NCBI RefSeq assembly: GCF_021502655.1
Contig: NZ_JAKFFT010000002.1
Span: 1,550,001 to 1,614,000, forward strand
Reading direction: 5' to 3'
DNA length: 64,000 nucleotides
Source of the DNA: Dyadobacter sp. CY347
GTDB taxonomy: Bacteria > Bacteroidota > Bacteroidia > Cytophagales > Spirosomataceae
Of this stretch, positions 38,576-49,092 are shown in pieces (the stretch's first letter is position 1; the number at the start of each line of letters is the position of its first letter). Position numbers and translations under genes: made by a program. A model generated the notes under the pieces. The model saw only the letters and a list, made by a program, of their open reading frames with translations. It ran no database searches and had not been told where the DNA came from.

Positions 38576-40285
38576 ATGAACGATAATAAAGGCAGCTATC
38601 TGTTTCTAAATGGTGGTGGTGAACTGGGGAGATTGACCCGGGATTATAGCTGGGATCAAAGTCCTGTCGGATCTCCGGAGTTCTGGCCTCAGAGCCTTCG
38701 TACGATGGTATCAACAATATTGAATTCCCGTTTTCCGATGTTCTTATGGTGGGGTACGTATTTGACCCAGTTTTACAATGATGCATACCGGCCAAGTCTC
38801 GGCAATGAAGGCAAACATCCAACGGCATTAGGCCAGAGCGGCCCGGATTGCTGGCCAGAAATTTGGGAAACTATTGGTCCATTAATTAACCAGGTGCTGG
38901 AAGGCGGCGATCCTGTTTGGAGTCAGGATCAATTAATACCGATCTTTCGAAATGGCCAAATTGAGGAAGTGTATTGGACATTCGGATATAGTCCTGTACT
39001 GGATGACCAAGGTAGCATTGCAGGGGTACTCGTTATCTGCCAGGAAACAACCCAGCATGTTGCCTTTAAAACCGAGCTCCTCCGTAGTGAACATAGGTTC
39101 CGGGGGCTAGTGGAGCAGGCACCTGTGGCGGTTGCACTTTTTAATGGCCCGGATTTTATCATCACATCAGCTAATGAGCGTGTGCTTGAATATTGGGATA
39201 AAACTTACCAACAGGTCATTAACAGGCCCTTATTTGAGGCAGTGCCCGAAGTCCGCCACCAAGGCCTGGAAGAACTACTGTCTGGGGTTTATGCAACAGG
39301 TATCCCTTTTAAAGCAAAGGAAAGGCCCGTGACATTGCGGCGCAATGGGGAGCTGACCCATACCTACATTGACTTTATCTATACGCCGTTCTTTGAGGAT
39401 GATCAAACAGTGTCAGGTATCGTAGTTATTTGCACTGAGATCACGCAAGAGGTAAACCAGCGCCAGACCATTTTAAATGCAAATGAACAACTAACTACCG
39501 CAAACAAAGCGCTAAAATCGGTTAACGAAGACCTTGAACGTTCCAATGACAGTTTGAAAGAATTCGCCTATGTTGCATCACACGATCTGCAAGAACCGCT
39601 TAGAAAGATCAAACAGTTCAGCAGTTTATTGATGGCCAGATTTGGAGACAGGATCGGAGAGGGGGCACAGTATGTGGAACGCATCCAGTCAGCCGCTTCC
39701 CGAATGTCAGTCCTGATGGAGGATTTACTTAGTTTTTCACGCCTCTCAACCCAGCAAGACGCTTTTGCACTGTTACCGCTTGAAGAAGTCCTTAACTACG
39801 CTTTAAACACGTTAGAATTAACAATTCAAGAGTCGAATGCTCAAATAAAAATTGGGCCGCTTCCAAATGTAAGTGGTATTGCGTCTCAGTTGCGGCAGTT
39901 GTTTGAGAATTTACTTTCCAATGCAATTAAGTTCAGCAGCGTCGACCTGGCAGGGCACCCATCAGTGCCAGTTATAGTTATAGAATCTAAAGCGCTTGCA
40001 TTAGGTGAGCTGCCCGCCCATATCAAGCCAGCAGCGAAGGTAAGGCTATATCACTGTATACAGATTACTGATAATGGGGTAGGCTTTGAACAAAAATATC
40101 GTGACCGTATTTTCCAACTCTTTCAGCGGCTTCATGGCATGAGCAAATTCACAGGGACTGGAATCGGGCTGGCTATCTGCGAAAAGATTGTCCATAACCA
40201 CAACGGTGCAATAACAGCTAACAGTGTGCTCGGAGAAGGGGCTACATTCGAGGTTTACTTACCAGCGGCTGCTAAAGATTCGTGA
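38576..40285 (+). CDS. PAS-domain sensor histidine kinase
   Basis: The 569-residue cytoplasmic kinase has a first PAS-like domain (~25-160; FWPQSLRTMVSTILNS, FLWWGTYLTQFYNDAY) typical of Bacteroidetes kinases. A second PAS (~165-295; FRGLVEQAPVAVALF) and a coiled segment follow, then HisKA with H336 in [14 protein letters not shown] and HATPase (NLLSNAIKFSS, ITDNGVGF, GTGIGLAICEKI). The kinase core is closely related to the GAF kinase at 26329. A broken response regulator (40379-40675) lies downstream on the other strand. Confidence 0.92.
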   Translation: MNDNKGSYLFLNGGGELGRLTRDYSWDQSPVGSPEFWPQSLRTMVSTILNSRFPMFLWWGTYLTQFYNDAYRPSLGNEGKHPTALGQSGPDCWPEIWETIGPLINQVLEGGDPVWSQDQLIPIFRNGQIEEVYWTFGYSPVLDDQGSIAGVLVICQETTQHVAFKTELLRSEHRFRGLVEQAPVAVALFNGPDFIITSANERVLEYWDKTYQQVINRPLFEAVPEVRHQGLEELLSGVYATGIPFKAKERPVTLRRNGELTHTYIDFIYTPFFEDDQTVSGIVVICTEITQEVNQRQTILNANEQLTTANKALKSVNEDLERSNDSLKEFAYVASHDLQEPLRKIKQFSSLLMARFGDRIGEGAQYVERIQSAASRMSVLMEDLLSFSRLSTQQDAFALLPLEEVLNYALNTLELTIQESNAQIKIGPLPNVSGIASQLRQLFENLLSNAIKFSSVDLAGHPSVPVIVIESKALALGELPAHIKPAAKVRLYHCIQITDNGVGFEQKYRDRIFQLFQRLHGMSKFTGTGIGLAICEKIVHNHNGAITANSVLGEGATFEVYLPAAAKDS

Positions 40286-40378
40286 CAGAAATTTAGGCTC
40301 GTGCTTGTCGATTTAATAAATGCCTCTGAGGTGTCTTACATGTTTACAGAACTGGCTGTTTTTGGAGTAGGTTTAGAT

Positions 40379-40675
40379 TCAAAAATTATTAGGTGCTGCG
40401 CACTTTCTCCAATACTCGATCATCGCCTTAATTGTTTCTTTAATTTAATCGAAACTAACTGGCTTTACAAAAAAGCCCTGGGCAGATGTGCTGTAAGCGT
40501 CAATAACAGCTTGTTGATTAACCGCTGCGGTGAAATATACGTATGGAATACACTTAAGACTCAGTTCGGCATCGTTCTGAACTTTCCTTCTAAGTTCAAG
40601 GCCATCAAGCTTTGGCAAATTGATGTCAGAAATTATGATAAAAGGCCGGTCGAGGCTCGAATGAAGATATTCACA
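40379..40675 (-). pseudogene. Broken response regulator (5' truncated, in-frame stop)
   Basis: The minus-strand frame reads EYLHSSLDRPFIIISDINLPKLDGLEL...CIPYVYFTAAVNQQ...AQGFFVKPVSFD, then a stop codon, then IKETIKAMIEYWRKCAAPNNF to 40379. It is a near copy of the regulator at 32685 but lacks the first ~45 residues, including the acidic pocket, and has a nonsense codon near the C-terminus. It looks like a duplicated gene in decay. Confidence 0.7.
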
Positions 40676-41087
40676 GGGGCAAGTTATTAGTGTTCGAAAC
40701 AGCTTATTATGTAACCACTTGAAGGTAACTAAAAAACCGGTCGTTAAAATGTACTCTGCCGGAAAGTTAAAATACCAGTTTAGAACCCATAAACACCTCC
40801 TAAGGTTTGATATACTCTAAATCCTGTACCTTAAAATGTACTGCCTAGCCAATATATTTATAATGGGGTCTTATTGATTTGGACGAACGCAATACCCCCT
40901 GAGCTATTGGCATGAGAGAGATATATTATATGTGATCTTGTACATGTATGAATAGCCGAAAACGTACAAGTAATGTTCGATAGTGAACATCAGGGCTGTT
41001 ATAAATCGGCCATAGCAAGCTGCAACAACCATGGCATTATATTTGTTTAACAAACAACAATGATATAAATCTTTAAGTAATAGTTGA
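40676..41087. promoter_or_regulatory. Region upstream of padR, with a small palindrome
   Basis: The 410-bp stretch has no gene. TTTGTT-T-AACAAA at 41042-41054 is a 13-bp dyad 33 bp before the padR start, a plausible autoregulatory operator. Confidence 0.3.
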
Positions 41088-41414
41088 ATGGCAAGAGCTT
41101 ATTTGGGAGAATTTGAGGAGCTCGTTCTTCTGACGGTCGCAGTGCTTGATTCAGACGCGTACGGGGTAACCATCGCCGCTGAACTGAACAGGCGAACCGA
41201 AAGACCTGTAAGCCTGAGCGGAGTTCACGTAGCGTTATATAGGTTAGAGGAAAAAGCTTTTGTCAGTTCGGAGTTAGGTAGTCCCACAGCAGCCCGTGGC
41301 GGGAGGCGTAAGCGCATATTTACTGTCACTACGCTTGGCAAACACATGTTATTGGATATGCGTGAGCTTAGAAATCAACTCTGGGAATCAATCCCTTTAC
41401 CATTTATCTCCTGA
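41088..41414 (+). CDS. PadR family transcriptional regulator
   Basis: The 108-residue winged-helix protein shows FEELVLLTVAVLDSDAYGVTIAAELN (recognition fold start), SLSGVHVALYRLEEKAFVSSE (helix 3 and wing) and GGRRKRIFTVTTLGKHML, the PadR signature order. The C-terminal dimer helix is short. It lies 2 bp before an ABC-type permease gene. In Cytophagales such PadR/permease pairs are common, and the regulator probably controls the permease. Confidence 0.9.
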   Translation: MARAYLGEFEELVLLTVAVLDSDAYGVTIAAELNRRTERPVSLSGVHVALYRLEEKAFVSSELGSPTAARGGRRKRIFTVTTLGKHMLLDMRELRNQLWESIPLPFIS

Positions 41415-41416
41415 TC

Positions 41417-44112
41417 ATGGCCGACCAACATTCAGAGCCTACCCCTCCCGACTGGGCTGATTTCTTTTTAAAATGGACATGCCCTTCGGAGCAGCACGAA
41501 GAAATCTTAGGTGATTTACACGAACAGTTTACAATTGATGCATCTGCACTTGGAGAGACTGTCGCCCGAAGACGGTATCTACTACAAGTGCTAAAATTCT
41601 CACGGCCTTATTTTCTTAAACGCAAGATAAATGCACTGAGCGAACCGGCCACGTACCCAACACCGTTTTTTGTCAATGCGGATATGATAAAAAATTACTA
41701 CAAAATTGCTTTCAGAACCTTTCAAAGAGGACATATTTATTCATTTATAAATCTATTCGGGCTGGCAGTTGGGTTAGCAGGTGTTATGCTGATCATTTCC
41801 TATGTTTTTTATGAGTTGTCTTTTGATAAACATTATAGCAATTCGGACAGGATTTACCAGCTTGTAATGGAGAACCGGAAAACATCTCCGATCGAGCGCA
41901 ATATTGTGGTTCCCGTGGCTCTGGGCCCGACACTAACACAGGAAGTCCCGGAGGTGGAAGCGTTCACTAGTTTCAATGCTTACGAGCTGGTATTTCTCAA
42001 AAACGAGAAACCCTTGCGCTCAATTCGTTGACGGTCAGTCCTGATTTTTTTGAAACATTCAATTTCAATTTTCTTGATGGCAACAGATCAACGGTTTTTA
42101 AGGACCAGTCAAATGTAGTCATCACGGCAGAGGCAGCAAGTAAGCTCTTCCCAAATGCGGATGCGATGGGCAAGTCAGTTGTTCAGAAAGGCTGGAATGG
42201 CAAGAGGGAATATTTCACTGTAACCGGCATTATCGAGAATATTCCTGCCAATACGCATTTTAAAGGAGACGTATTTTTTCCAAAAGTAGATCGGCAGGAA
42301 ACGTTGAATTTCCACGGCTATTCTGGCACCCCCCAGTATGTGCTGCTCAAAGCAAATGCAGATGTAAAAAAATTGGGTGGTAAGATTTCAAAGACTTTCA
42401 CCAAATACAATTTGTCCCCGGAAGTGGGTATTCAGTTTTTACCAGTGACCGATATTCATCTTCACTCAGCTGGCATCAATAACCCTAGTGCCAACATGAG
42501 CGACATCAAGTATGTGTATATTTTCGGATGTGTTGCTTTTTTGATACTGGTTATTGGCTGTATCAACTATGTAAACCTGACGACAGCGCAGGCATTGGGC
42601 CGTGTGCGGGAAGTTGGTATCAGGAAAACTTTGGGAGGCGGAAAGCATCAGCTAGCATTTCAATTTATTGGTGAGTCATTCTTGTTTTTTAGCATTGCTA
42701 CCGTGCTTGCAATGGTCCTGTCCATGATAGGCTGGCCGGTATTCAGCAATTTTCTCCTGATCAAGCTTCCATTGAATTATCTTTTTAACTTCAAGAACTT
42801 GGCACTTTTTTTCGGCATTGGTTTGACAGCCGGTGTTTTGTCGGGCATGTATCCAGCCTTCTTTTTGAGCAGGATGCAGCCTGCCGGTATTCTCAAAGAC
42901 CGTCAGGGTGGATTGAAAATTAATTTTAGTCTCCGAAAAATGCTGATCGTTTTTCAATTCAGCATTTCTATGGTGATGGTTATTGCCACGATCGTGGTAT
43001 GGCAGCAGCTTGACCTATTTAATAATCGCCCGCTTGGTTTTGATAAAAACCATCTGCTAATCTTACCTGCGGTTGATATCTCTAAAAATAAAGACGCTTT
43101 TAAAAAGACACTGCTCGATAATCCGAATCTTGAATCTGTAAGTTTTGTTGGCATGAAACTGGGAGAAAATTTCGGTAATTCATCCAGTATGCCAAGTCCA
43201 TTTGACTCGACCAGGCGGCTGGACTTCGCCTTTATCTCAGCGGACCTGGATTTTATCAAAACCATGGGCATTGAAATGAAACAAGGCTGGGCATTTTCAA
43301 GGAATTTCTCAACCGACGTGATGGCCTACGATTCGCTGATGGAAGATTTTACTAAACGCGGTGAACATGCCCGGGCCGAGGCCTTACACTACCAAAAGCC
43401 AATCATCATAACTGAAAGCGTGGCGAAAGCAATCGGAATACAGAATCCGGTGGACTCTATCTTAAAACTGGGTGCGGTGCAGGGCCGGGTTGTTGGGGTG
43501 GCCAAGAATTTTCAGATCACTTCGTTGAAGAAAGTAAGCCCGTTACTTGTTTATAATCCACTTACATTTTTTGCCATTAGCAGCACCTACATTCGCGTGA
43601 GCAGTAAAAATATGCCGGCAAGTATTCAGCATATCGAAAAGAGCTGGAAGCAATTTTTCCCCGATGAAGAATTCAAATACAGCTTTGCAGATGAAAATAT
43701 GCAAAAAATGTACGAGTCAGAAAATCGGCTCGCATCACTTTTCACTGTGTTTGCATTGTTTGCAATCGGCATCTCAGCATTGGGTTTGTTTAGCCTGGTT
43801 GCACTGATTGTCCGGCAGAGGACGAAGGAAATAGGGATTCGCAAAGTGATGGGTGCGTCCGTTTCGGGCATTGCAATCCTTTTAACGAAGGATTTTGTTG
43901 TCCTAATTATCGTTTCGGCTGTGATTGCCTCACCGATTGCTTGGTTTGGTATGAATCAATGGTTGCAGGACTTCGCCCACCGCGTCGACATTCGCTGGTG
44001 GACTTTCGGAATCGCAGGTTTGCTCGTGCTGCTGACCGGACTCATCACCGTTAGCTTTCAGACCATCAGAGCCGCAAAAATGAACCCTGTTGACTCCCTC
44101 AAGCGAGAATGA
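41417..44112 (+). pseudogene. MacB/FtsX-type ABC permease gene with a frameshift
   Basis: The first frame (41417-42031) encodes a cytoplasmic prefix (PDWADFFLKWTCPSEQHEEILGDLHE), a first membrane helix (FINLFGLAVGLAGVMLIISYVF) and the start of the periplasmic domain, then stops at SIR. The second frame (from ~42015) continues the sense as ALNSLTVSPDFFETFNF... to 44112, with the remaining helices and two FtsX cores (VREVGIRKTLGG and TKEIGIRKVMGAS). A one-base loss in CCCTTGCGCTC (~42013-42022) explains the break. The intact protein would be ~898 residues. The ATPase partner is not in the window. Confidence 0.8.
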
Positions 44113-44201
44113 TGGATACAATTAATAAACTAAATGGACCTCAAAGTTGATGGTAATCAAATAATCATACTTTACCTCTTAAAGAGCAGATTGACAATCG
44201 A

Positions 44202-45062
44202 ATGAAGTATTATGCGCTAACATATAGCCTGAATCCCAAACTTTGCGGCCCTTTTCCTCAGGTCGAGGATACATCAAGTACTGGTAATGAAAACTCAATT
44301 GAGAACTTCGATCTGAAATTCATTGCAACAGATGTCTTGGTGCCACAGGTGAGCATTTACAACCGTGCAAAACCAACAGACATCATCTCTGGTGTCAGTG
44401 CAGAATTTATGAGTAACTTGCTGGTAAGTGGGAAGCTAAAAAATATCCTAGATAAGTATTCTCCCGAAGCGTTTCAATACTTCAAAACAGTAGTGGGGCA
44501 CCGAGGCAGTGTGTATGATGATTACTGGTTTGTTCATCCAACAAGAGAATCGCTTGAATCTGTTGATTTTTTTAAAAGCCAGGTGATAAAAGCCCCTTTC
44601 TTTGAGTTGCAGGAAGGTAAAGGCATCACCGAAGAAGTTCTTTCAGTCATAGATGCCGACGGTTTTATTCAGGAACGAGCGCGAAACCAGAGAGATTGTA
44701 CAAATCTGGACGAATATATACGAATAGCAAACCTTGCCTTACTTGACTCGGACGAAACGCCGCAATTTTTATATTTAAGGTTTGTTGAAGGCGCCTTTGC
44801 TTACATAGTCTCAGAAACCTTAAAGCAGCAAATTATTGATGCAGGTTGTTTTGGCGTCGAGTTCAGACCCATAGAAATGTCTTTTAACGACTGGCATAAT
44901 TATCTAAGCGAGCGAAGCAGTCTTACTCGACAAAAAAGCAAAGTTTCAAAAAAGGCTAAACCAGTACTAGCAGTTGAAAACAACATGCCTTCTGAAAATA
45001 TAGGAGAGATAACAGTGAACGAGCTTGCAAATTGGATAAAAGAGACGCGCAAACGTCATTAA
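44202..45062 (+). CDS. DUF1629/Imm11-like protein (possible immunity protein)
   Basis: This 286-residue soluble protein has the look of the DUF1629 (Imm11) family. The N-terminus is MKYYALTYS, the middle contains SAEFMSNLLVSGKLKNIL and YDDYWFVHP, and the C-terminal part has the GCFGVEFRPIEM motif close to the family's 'G..GV.F.P' end, then a Lys-rich tail. Members often neutralise polymorphic toxins. No toxin or T6SS/T9SS effector is recognised beside it, so here it would be an orphan immunity gene. The family call rests on weak motif resemblance. Confidence 0.5.
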   Translation: MKYYALTYSLNPKLCGPFPQVEDTSSTGNENSIENFDLKFIATDVLVPQVSIYNRAKPTDIISGVSAEFMSNLLVSGKLKNILDKYSPEAFQYFKTVVGHRGSVYDDYWFVHPTRESLESVDFFKSQVIKAPFFELQEGKGITEEVLSVIDADGFIQERARNQRDCTNLDEYIRIANLALLDSDETPQFLYLRFVEGAFAYIVSETLKQQIIDAGCFGVEFRPIEMSFNDWHNYLSERSSLTRQKSKVSKKAKPVLAVENNMPSENIGEITVNELANWIKETRKRH

Positions 45063-45231
45063 TTTGTTGAATGTCGACATCTTTGTTATTTACCACATTA
45101 TCTACAATTTAGCCAATAAATACACGTCACCTATTGATTCAAGTCACCGGATCATCTAAGTGAAATAAACCTAACTTTGATGTCCTAAAAAACAAAGATG
45201 ATATTACAGACTCCTATCCAATTCAGATGCC

Positions 45232-46545
45232 ATGAAAAATCAGTTATGTTGTTTTGTTTTTTACTTTATGATCCTCGGATGCGAGCGTAAACATTCGCCG
45301 TCGCCAACGCCTGGGGCAAATATACGTTTGAAAAATGTTACCGTAGAGGGAGCGAAAAGTGTCCTAATAGATCACGATGCTAAAACAATCCAGGTTCTAC
45401 TTCCTGAAAGTTATCAGTCAGATTTAATTACACTAAAGATGGATTTGGCTGAGGGCTTTGTTGTCACTCTCGACGATCCTTTTATTTCCATGTATTTTCG
45501 CGGATTTGAGCCGCGTCCATTAATTGTGAATAATACTTTTACAAATGCCATCATTCTCTATAAGGTATATGTAGATCTGGAAGGCGCTCTTCAGGCAAGG
45601 CTCAAGGAGGATATTTACGTGACTGAAAATGGAACGGCTATCGCTGACATAGATTTCACGCATGGCGTCGGAACAATACCCGAACGCCCGGACGACGCTG
45701 AAAAGATAGAAGCAACGCTACGCGACCTTAGTACAGGGGCCGCCGTGGTAAAAAATACAGGTCCTTACTTTTTTTATTTTGAAGATGGATACAAACTTTT
45801 ACCTTCTGAGAACGTCGAATTGAGCATTACTTACTATCAAGAGCAATTTGTATTTCCTCAAAAGCTCAAATTAGGCAGGATGCAAGTAGGCGCACAATTT
45901 GATGGCATATCTAATTGGTGGCACACAATTCCGAAAAGCCAACAGATCACAATAGCTGGAGGTTGTTTTTTACCCGGTAAATCCTATCGGGTAAAGCTTG
46001 AGAATGCACCTGAGAACAAAGCTCTTTGGGTTAATGCCAAATATGAGGGGCCAGACAGATTGCAAGTTAATATTCCTTCCAACGTGGGTAATGGTAATTA
46101 TTATGTAAGTGTTTATGAGGATAAGGATGTCATTTCCAGTACCATTTACATGATTTCAGACAGAAATAACGAGAATGGATTTCAACGTATCTGGACCAAT
46201 AAACCAGTGGATAATGAATTCGACCCTGGTTTTTTTGAACCTATCAAAGCTCGTGCAGGAGAAGAAATTTTCATAAGCCCATTCCCAATATTCACCGGAA
46301 CGTTTGATGGGCCTAAAGTTACTGTGGACAAGTTCCCTTCCTTAAAAATCAAAGGTTCGCAGGGCTCTTTTGATGTGTTTCCCAAAGTCAAAGAAGACAG
46401 AACATACGGCGATGGCGCCTTGGTTCTATTCTTTGGCTCATACACATTGCCAGTGGGAGTAAAACCGGGGAAATATCAGATGCAGTTAAATTTCAAGGAA
46501 TCGGGTGTTTCAGGTCCATTTTGCAAGGAACTGGAAGTCAACTAG
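45232..46545 (+). CDS. Hypothetical lipoprotein with repeated beta domains
   Basis: The N-terminus MKNQLCCFVFYFMILGC gives a lipoprotein signal with Cys17 after FYFMILG. The 437-residue product is predicted to be mostly beta: an N-terminal Ig-like domain (IRLKNVTVEGAKSVLIDHDAKTIQVLLP), then IPT/TIG-like units (QQITIAGGCFLPGKSYRVKLEN; NVGNGNYYVSVYEDKDV; GEEIFISPFPIFTG). This type is frequent in Bacteroidetes surface proteins. Function is unknown and it has no obvious partner gene. Confidence 0.6.
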   Translation: MKNQLCCFVFYFMILGCERKHSPSPTPGANIRLKNVTVEGAKSVLIDHDAKTIQVLLPESYQSDLITLKMDLAEGFVVTLDDPFISMYFRGFEPRPLIVNNTFTNAIILYKVYVDLEGALQARLKEDIYVTENGTAIADIDFTHGVGTIPERPDDAEKIEATLRDLSTGAAVVKNTGPYFFYFEDGYKLLPSENVELSITYYQEQFVFPQKLKLGRMQVGAQFDGISNWWHTIPKSQQITIAGGCFLPGKSYRVKLENAPENKALWVNAKYEGPDRLQVNIPSNVGNGNYYVSVYEDKDVISSTIYMISDRNNENGFQRIWTNKPVDNEFDPGFFEPIKARAGEEIFISPFPIFTGTFDGPKVTVDKFPSLKIKGSQGSFDVFPKVKEDRTYGDGALVLFFGSYTLPVGVKPGKYQMQLNFKESGVSGPFCKELEVN

Positions 46546-46725
46546 ATTTAAGTTAGTATATATATGTTAAGAATTTAAATTTGTTACGGCAAAGTATTTA
46601 AAGTGTTATGACAAATGCCGGTTTGGAGGGTTTAGTATAAGCTCTTTGACCGAGTTCAGAAAAGAAAAAGGAACTATACCGTAGCACAGTAAAATGATTT
46701 AAAATGGCCTGAAACCTGGTTTACA

Positions 46726-47124
46726 ATGTTCATATTTATGAAAATACTGGCCACAAACTGGATTAACGTTTTGGGCGTATTTGTAGCCATGCTCCTCTAT
46801 TCGGTAATTTTTAACCAAACTAATAATCATCTTAACAATACTATCTTTCAATCAGTAGTAGCTAGTCTGATCCTAATCTGTTTATATGGACTAATTTTCT
46901 GGGGTTTGTTCATAGCTGAATTGGCTATTCTGGATTTGTTACTGATACTACCGAACCAAAAGCATATTAGTCAAAAACTTATAATCGAGTGGATTCTGGT
47001 GAGCACCCCTTGTATTTATTGGTTGATCCGGTATAAAGTATGGATATTTCTAGTAGCTATAATTGCCTTTGCTATCACTCAGCTGTTACGCAAGCAATTG
47101 ATAGTCAATATTCTGAATGCTTGA
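46726..47124 (+). CDS. Hypothetical membrane protein, ~4 transmembrane segments
   Basis: The 132-residue hydrophobic protein has segments WINVLGVFVAMLLYSVIF, VVASLILICLYGLIFWGLFIAEL, WILVSTPCIYWLI and VWIFLVAIIAFAI. The ATG at 46738 (MKILATN) is an alternative start. No family is recognised, and composition gives no hint of function. Confidence 0.55.
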   Translation: MFIFMKILATNWINVLGVFVAMLLYSVIFNQTNNHLNNTIFQSVVASLILICLYGLIFWGLFIAELAILDLLLILPNQKHISQKLIIEWILVSTPCIYWLIRYKVWIFLVAIIAFAITQLLRKQLIVNILNA

Positions 47125-47203
47125 TTGTCAATTCCTAACTTGAACACAGAATATATAAGAGAGAACGAGGTAATGCAGGTTGAAGATTTGTGATTTAAGA
47201 CCT

Positions 47204-47425
47204 TTAGTATCTCCTATTAAGTGCCAGACCCACAAATAACAGGTTGTTAAATATTGCTAAGTAAAGAATAACATATTGTAAGTCTGATATGCATGAAAGG
47301 CAATCAGCACTTTCTAAACATGGTTCACACAAAGGTTGGTGATACCAGAAAAGGAGTACAAAAAAAAGGTTGGTGAGTAATAAACCAATCCAGGATTTTG
47401 CATTTTTGACCGTGAGATTTTCCAC
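47204..47425 (-). CDS. Small two-helix membrane protein with Cys-rich loop
   Basis: The 73-residue product starts at GTG 47423-47425. It has two predicted membrane helices (SWIGLLLTNLFFVLLFWY and YVILYLAIFNNLLFVGLAL) joined by a loop with four Cys (CEPC...DCLSC), which would be periplasmic or metal-binding. It is not recognised. A solo copy of the IS1182-like inverted repeat lies 80 bp upstream at 47504-47527. Confidence 0.5.
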   Translation of the reverse strand: MENLTVKNAKSWIGLLLTNLFFVLLFWYHQPLCEPCLESADCLSCISDLQYVILYLAIFNNLLFVGLALNRRY

Positions 47426-47503
47426 AATATTTACTTAACGATAATGCAACATTGATAAGAAGTAATGGAAAGTTACGATTGTTTTTAAAAATACAATAGA
47501 TGA

Positions 47504-47527
47504 TAATAGTTGTGGAACGCCCACGTC
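47504..47527. repeat. Solo IS-end-like sequence
   Basis: The sequence AATAGTTGTGGAACGCCC followed by ACGTCC resembles the right end of the IS at 51931-51954, with about three mismatches. No second end or transposase is close by, so it is probably a remnant. Confidence 0.4.
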
Positions 47528-47552
47528 CTTTTCCTGAGAATAGATGTCCCAT

Positions 47553-48384
47553 TGAGCCCCTGCCAGGTTTTCAGACGGTTGAAAGGAAAGTTTCCGGTGT
47601 TTCTGGATTATATGGTCTTTAACAATCCTGCATGATCCGGATCACAATGATGAGCAACCTTTAAAATTGATGTGATCCGTCTAAATTTCTTTTATTGAAT
47701 ATGCAACAGCGGTTCAATAAAGAATAACATGAGAGCTAGGTTGTCGAGATTACTACATGTAAGGTAGGCGTATTCAGGCAGCACTTAGGTCAATTCATTC
47801 GTAAAAAACAAAAAAACCTCTCGGCTGTTGGAGGTATATTTGATCCTTCAGATCTTGCATAGTCCGGAGTGAGCTAGGGTCTGTGGTTCATTCTCTCATT
47901 CGTCGTTTATCAGTTTACGCAGAAACGATGGTCACGTAGAGCGGGTGATTTAAACTACCATGTAGGTATTACCTTAACTTACTTAAAGCTGCGTTTCGTA
48001 AATTCGGTGGTATAAACGTAATTTGGATTATAGGGGCAAATGTCGGTTGGCAGCTAATGAGCACAGCTTAGAGTTCGTTATACTCCAATTTCAGCGCCTT
48101 AACTGTACTTCGGGCTGACTTTGACATACATACAACCAGTCGTATGTTTGACAAATATGACGAAATGCAGCACTTCGTCGCAAAAATTGAGGGTTTTTGA
48201 GATTGGCAGCATTTTGCACAACGCAGCTTAACAGTACTAATTAATGGCAGAAACTCCGAAAGGTGCCCATGGTCTTCTAATCACTTCCGGATTTACACCT
48301 GGCTCAGCATCCTTGCAATACCAGGCAAGAAACGAAAAGACTATAAAATACAGCAGATTTTTTTATGGCAATAAATGATCAATG
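47553..48384. other. Non-coding stretch
   Basis: About 830 bp without a supported gene. It contains homopolymer-rich segments and scattered stops in all frames; no RNA gene was recognised. Confidence 0.5.
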
Positions 48385-49092
48385 TTATTTCAGAATGGTA
48401 AATGCTGCTTTGACGGCCAGGCTTTGTCTCTCCAGATCTGTCTTAACACCATTGGCTACCGAATTTCCTCTGTACTTTTTAACAAGCGGTGTTCCTAGAA
48501 AATACTGATATTCTGCTGATAACGACCATCTGCCCCGCCTGATACCGGTCGCAAATATGATTGCCGGATTTATGTTGTTTAGAAGTGTCGGTTTCCAGGT
48601 TTCATTGTTATAGCGCCAATATTCATTTTTAAAGCAAACCAACCTGTCCGCCTTTATGCCGGCATCAGCGAATAGTCTCAACCTCGAATTTGACACGAAA
48701 TACTTTCTCAAATGAAGCGCAAGGGAAACATAATGATGGGTTTCCTTAAGGTCATCACCGCTGCCAGACTTTGATAATCCCCCAGAAAGTACATTGTCTT
48801 TAATACGTACAATTTGATAACCGAATTGAGGAACCAGTGACCAAGTAGGAGACAACATTCTCTCAGCCCACAACGCACCACCAAAATTCGACCAGGAACT
48901 TACATTGTACGCCTGAGTAGATACTACCTGAGTTTGATTTTTGAAATCTCTGGTGACTTTAAATCTTTCAGAGGTTAAGCCAACCGAGACACCAAAGTTC
49001 CATTTTCCAGCGCCTTGAGCATATACATACTCCATGGCCACAGTTTGTAGCAAGAGCATCGCCACTAAATGAAGGAATAGCTTTTTCTTCAT
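48385..49092 (-). CDS. Outer-membrane beta-barrel protein
   Basis: The 235-residue product has a signal peptide (MKKKLFLHLVAMLLLQTVAMEYVYAQ) and an array of ~8 amphipathic strands (NFGVSVGLTSERFKVT, SLVPQFGYQIVRIK, YVSLALHLRKYFV, LRLFADAGIKADRL, WSLSAEYQYFLG). It ends with SLAVKAAFTILK. This is the pattern of the small Bacteroidetes 'porin family'/OmpA-barrel-like proteins. No peptidoglycan-binding domain is present. Function is unknown. Confidence 0.75.
   Translation of the reverse strand: MKKKLFLHLVAMLLLQTVAMEYVYAQGAGKWNFGVSVGLTSERFKVTRDFKNQTQVVSTQAYNVSSWSNFGGALWAERMLSPTWSLVPQFGYQIVRIKDNVLSGGLSKSGSGDDLKETHHYVSLALHLRKYFVSNSRLRLFADAGIKADRLVCFKNEYWRYNNETWKPTLLNNINPAIIFATGIRRGRWSLSAEYQYFLGTPLVKKYRGNSVANGVKTDLERQSLAVKAAFTILK

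Noticed and set aside
47820..47900. Possible tRNA-like segment near CCTCTCGGCTGTTGGAGG
   Set aside because: Short complementary arms exist, but no T-loop GTTCRA or anticodon arm can be placed.
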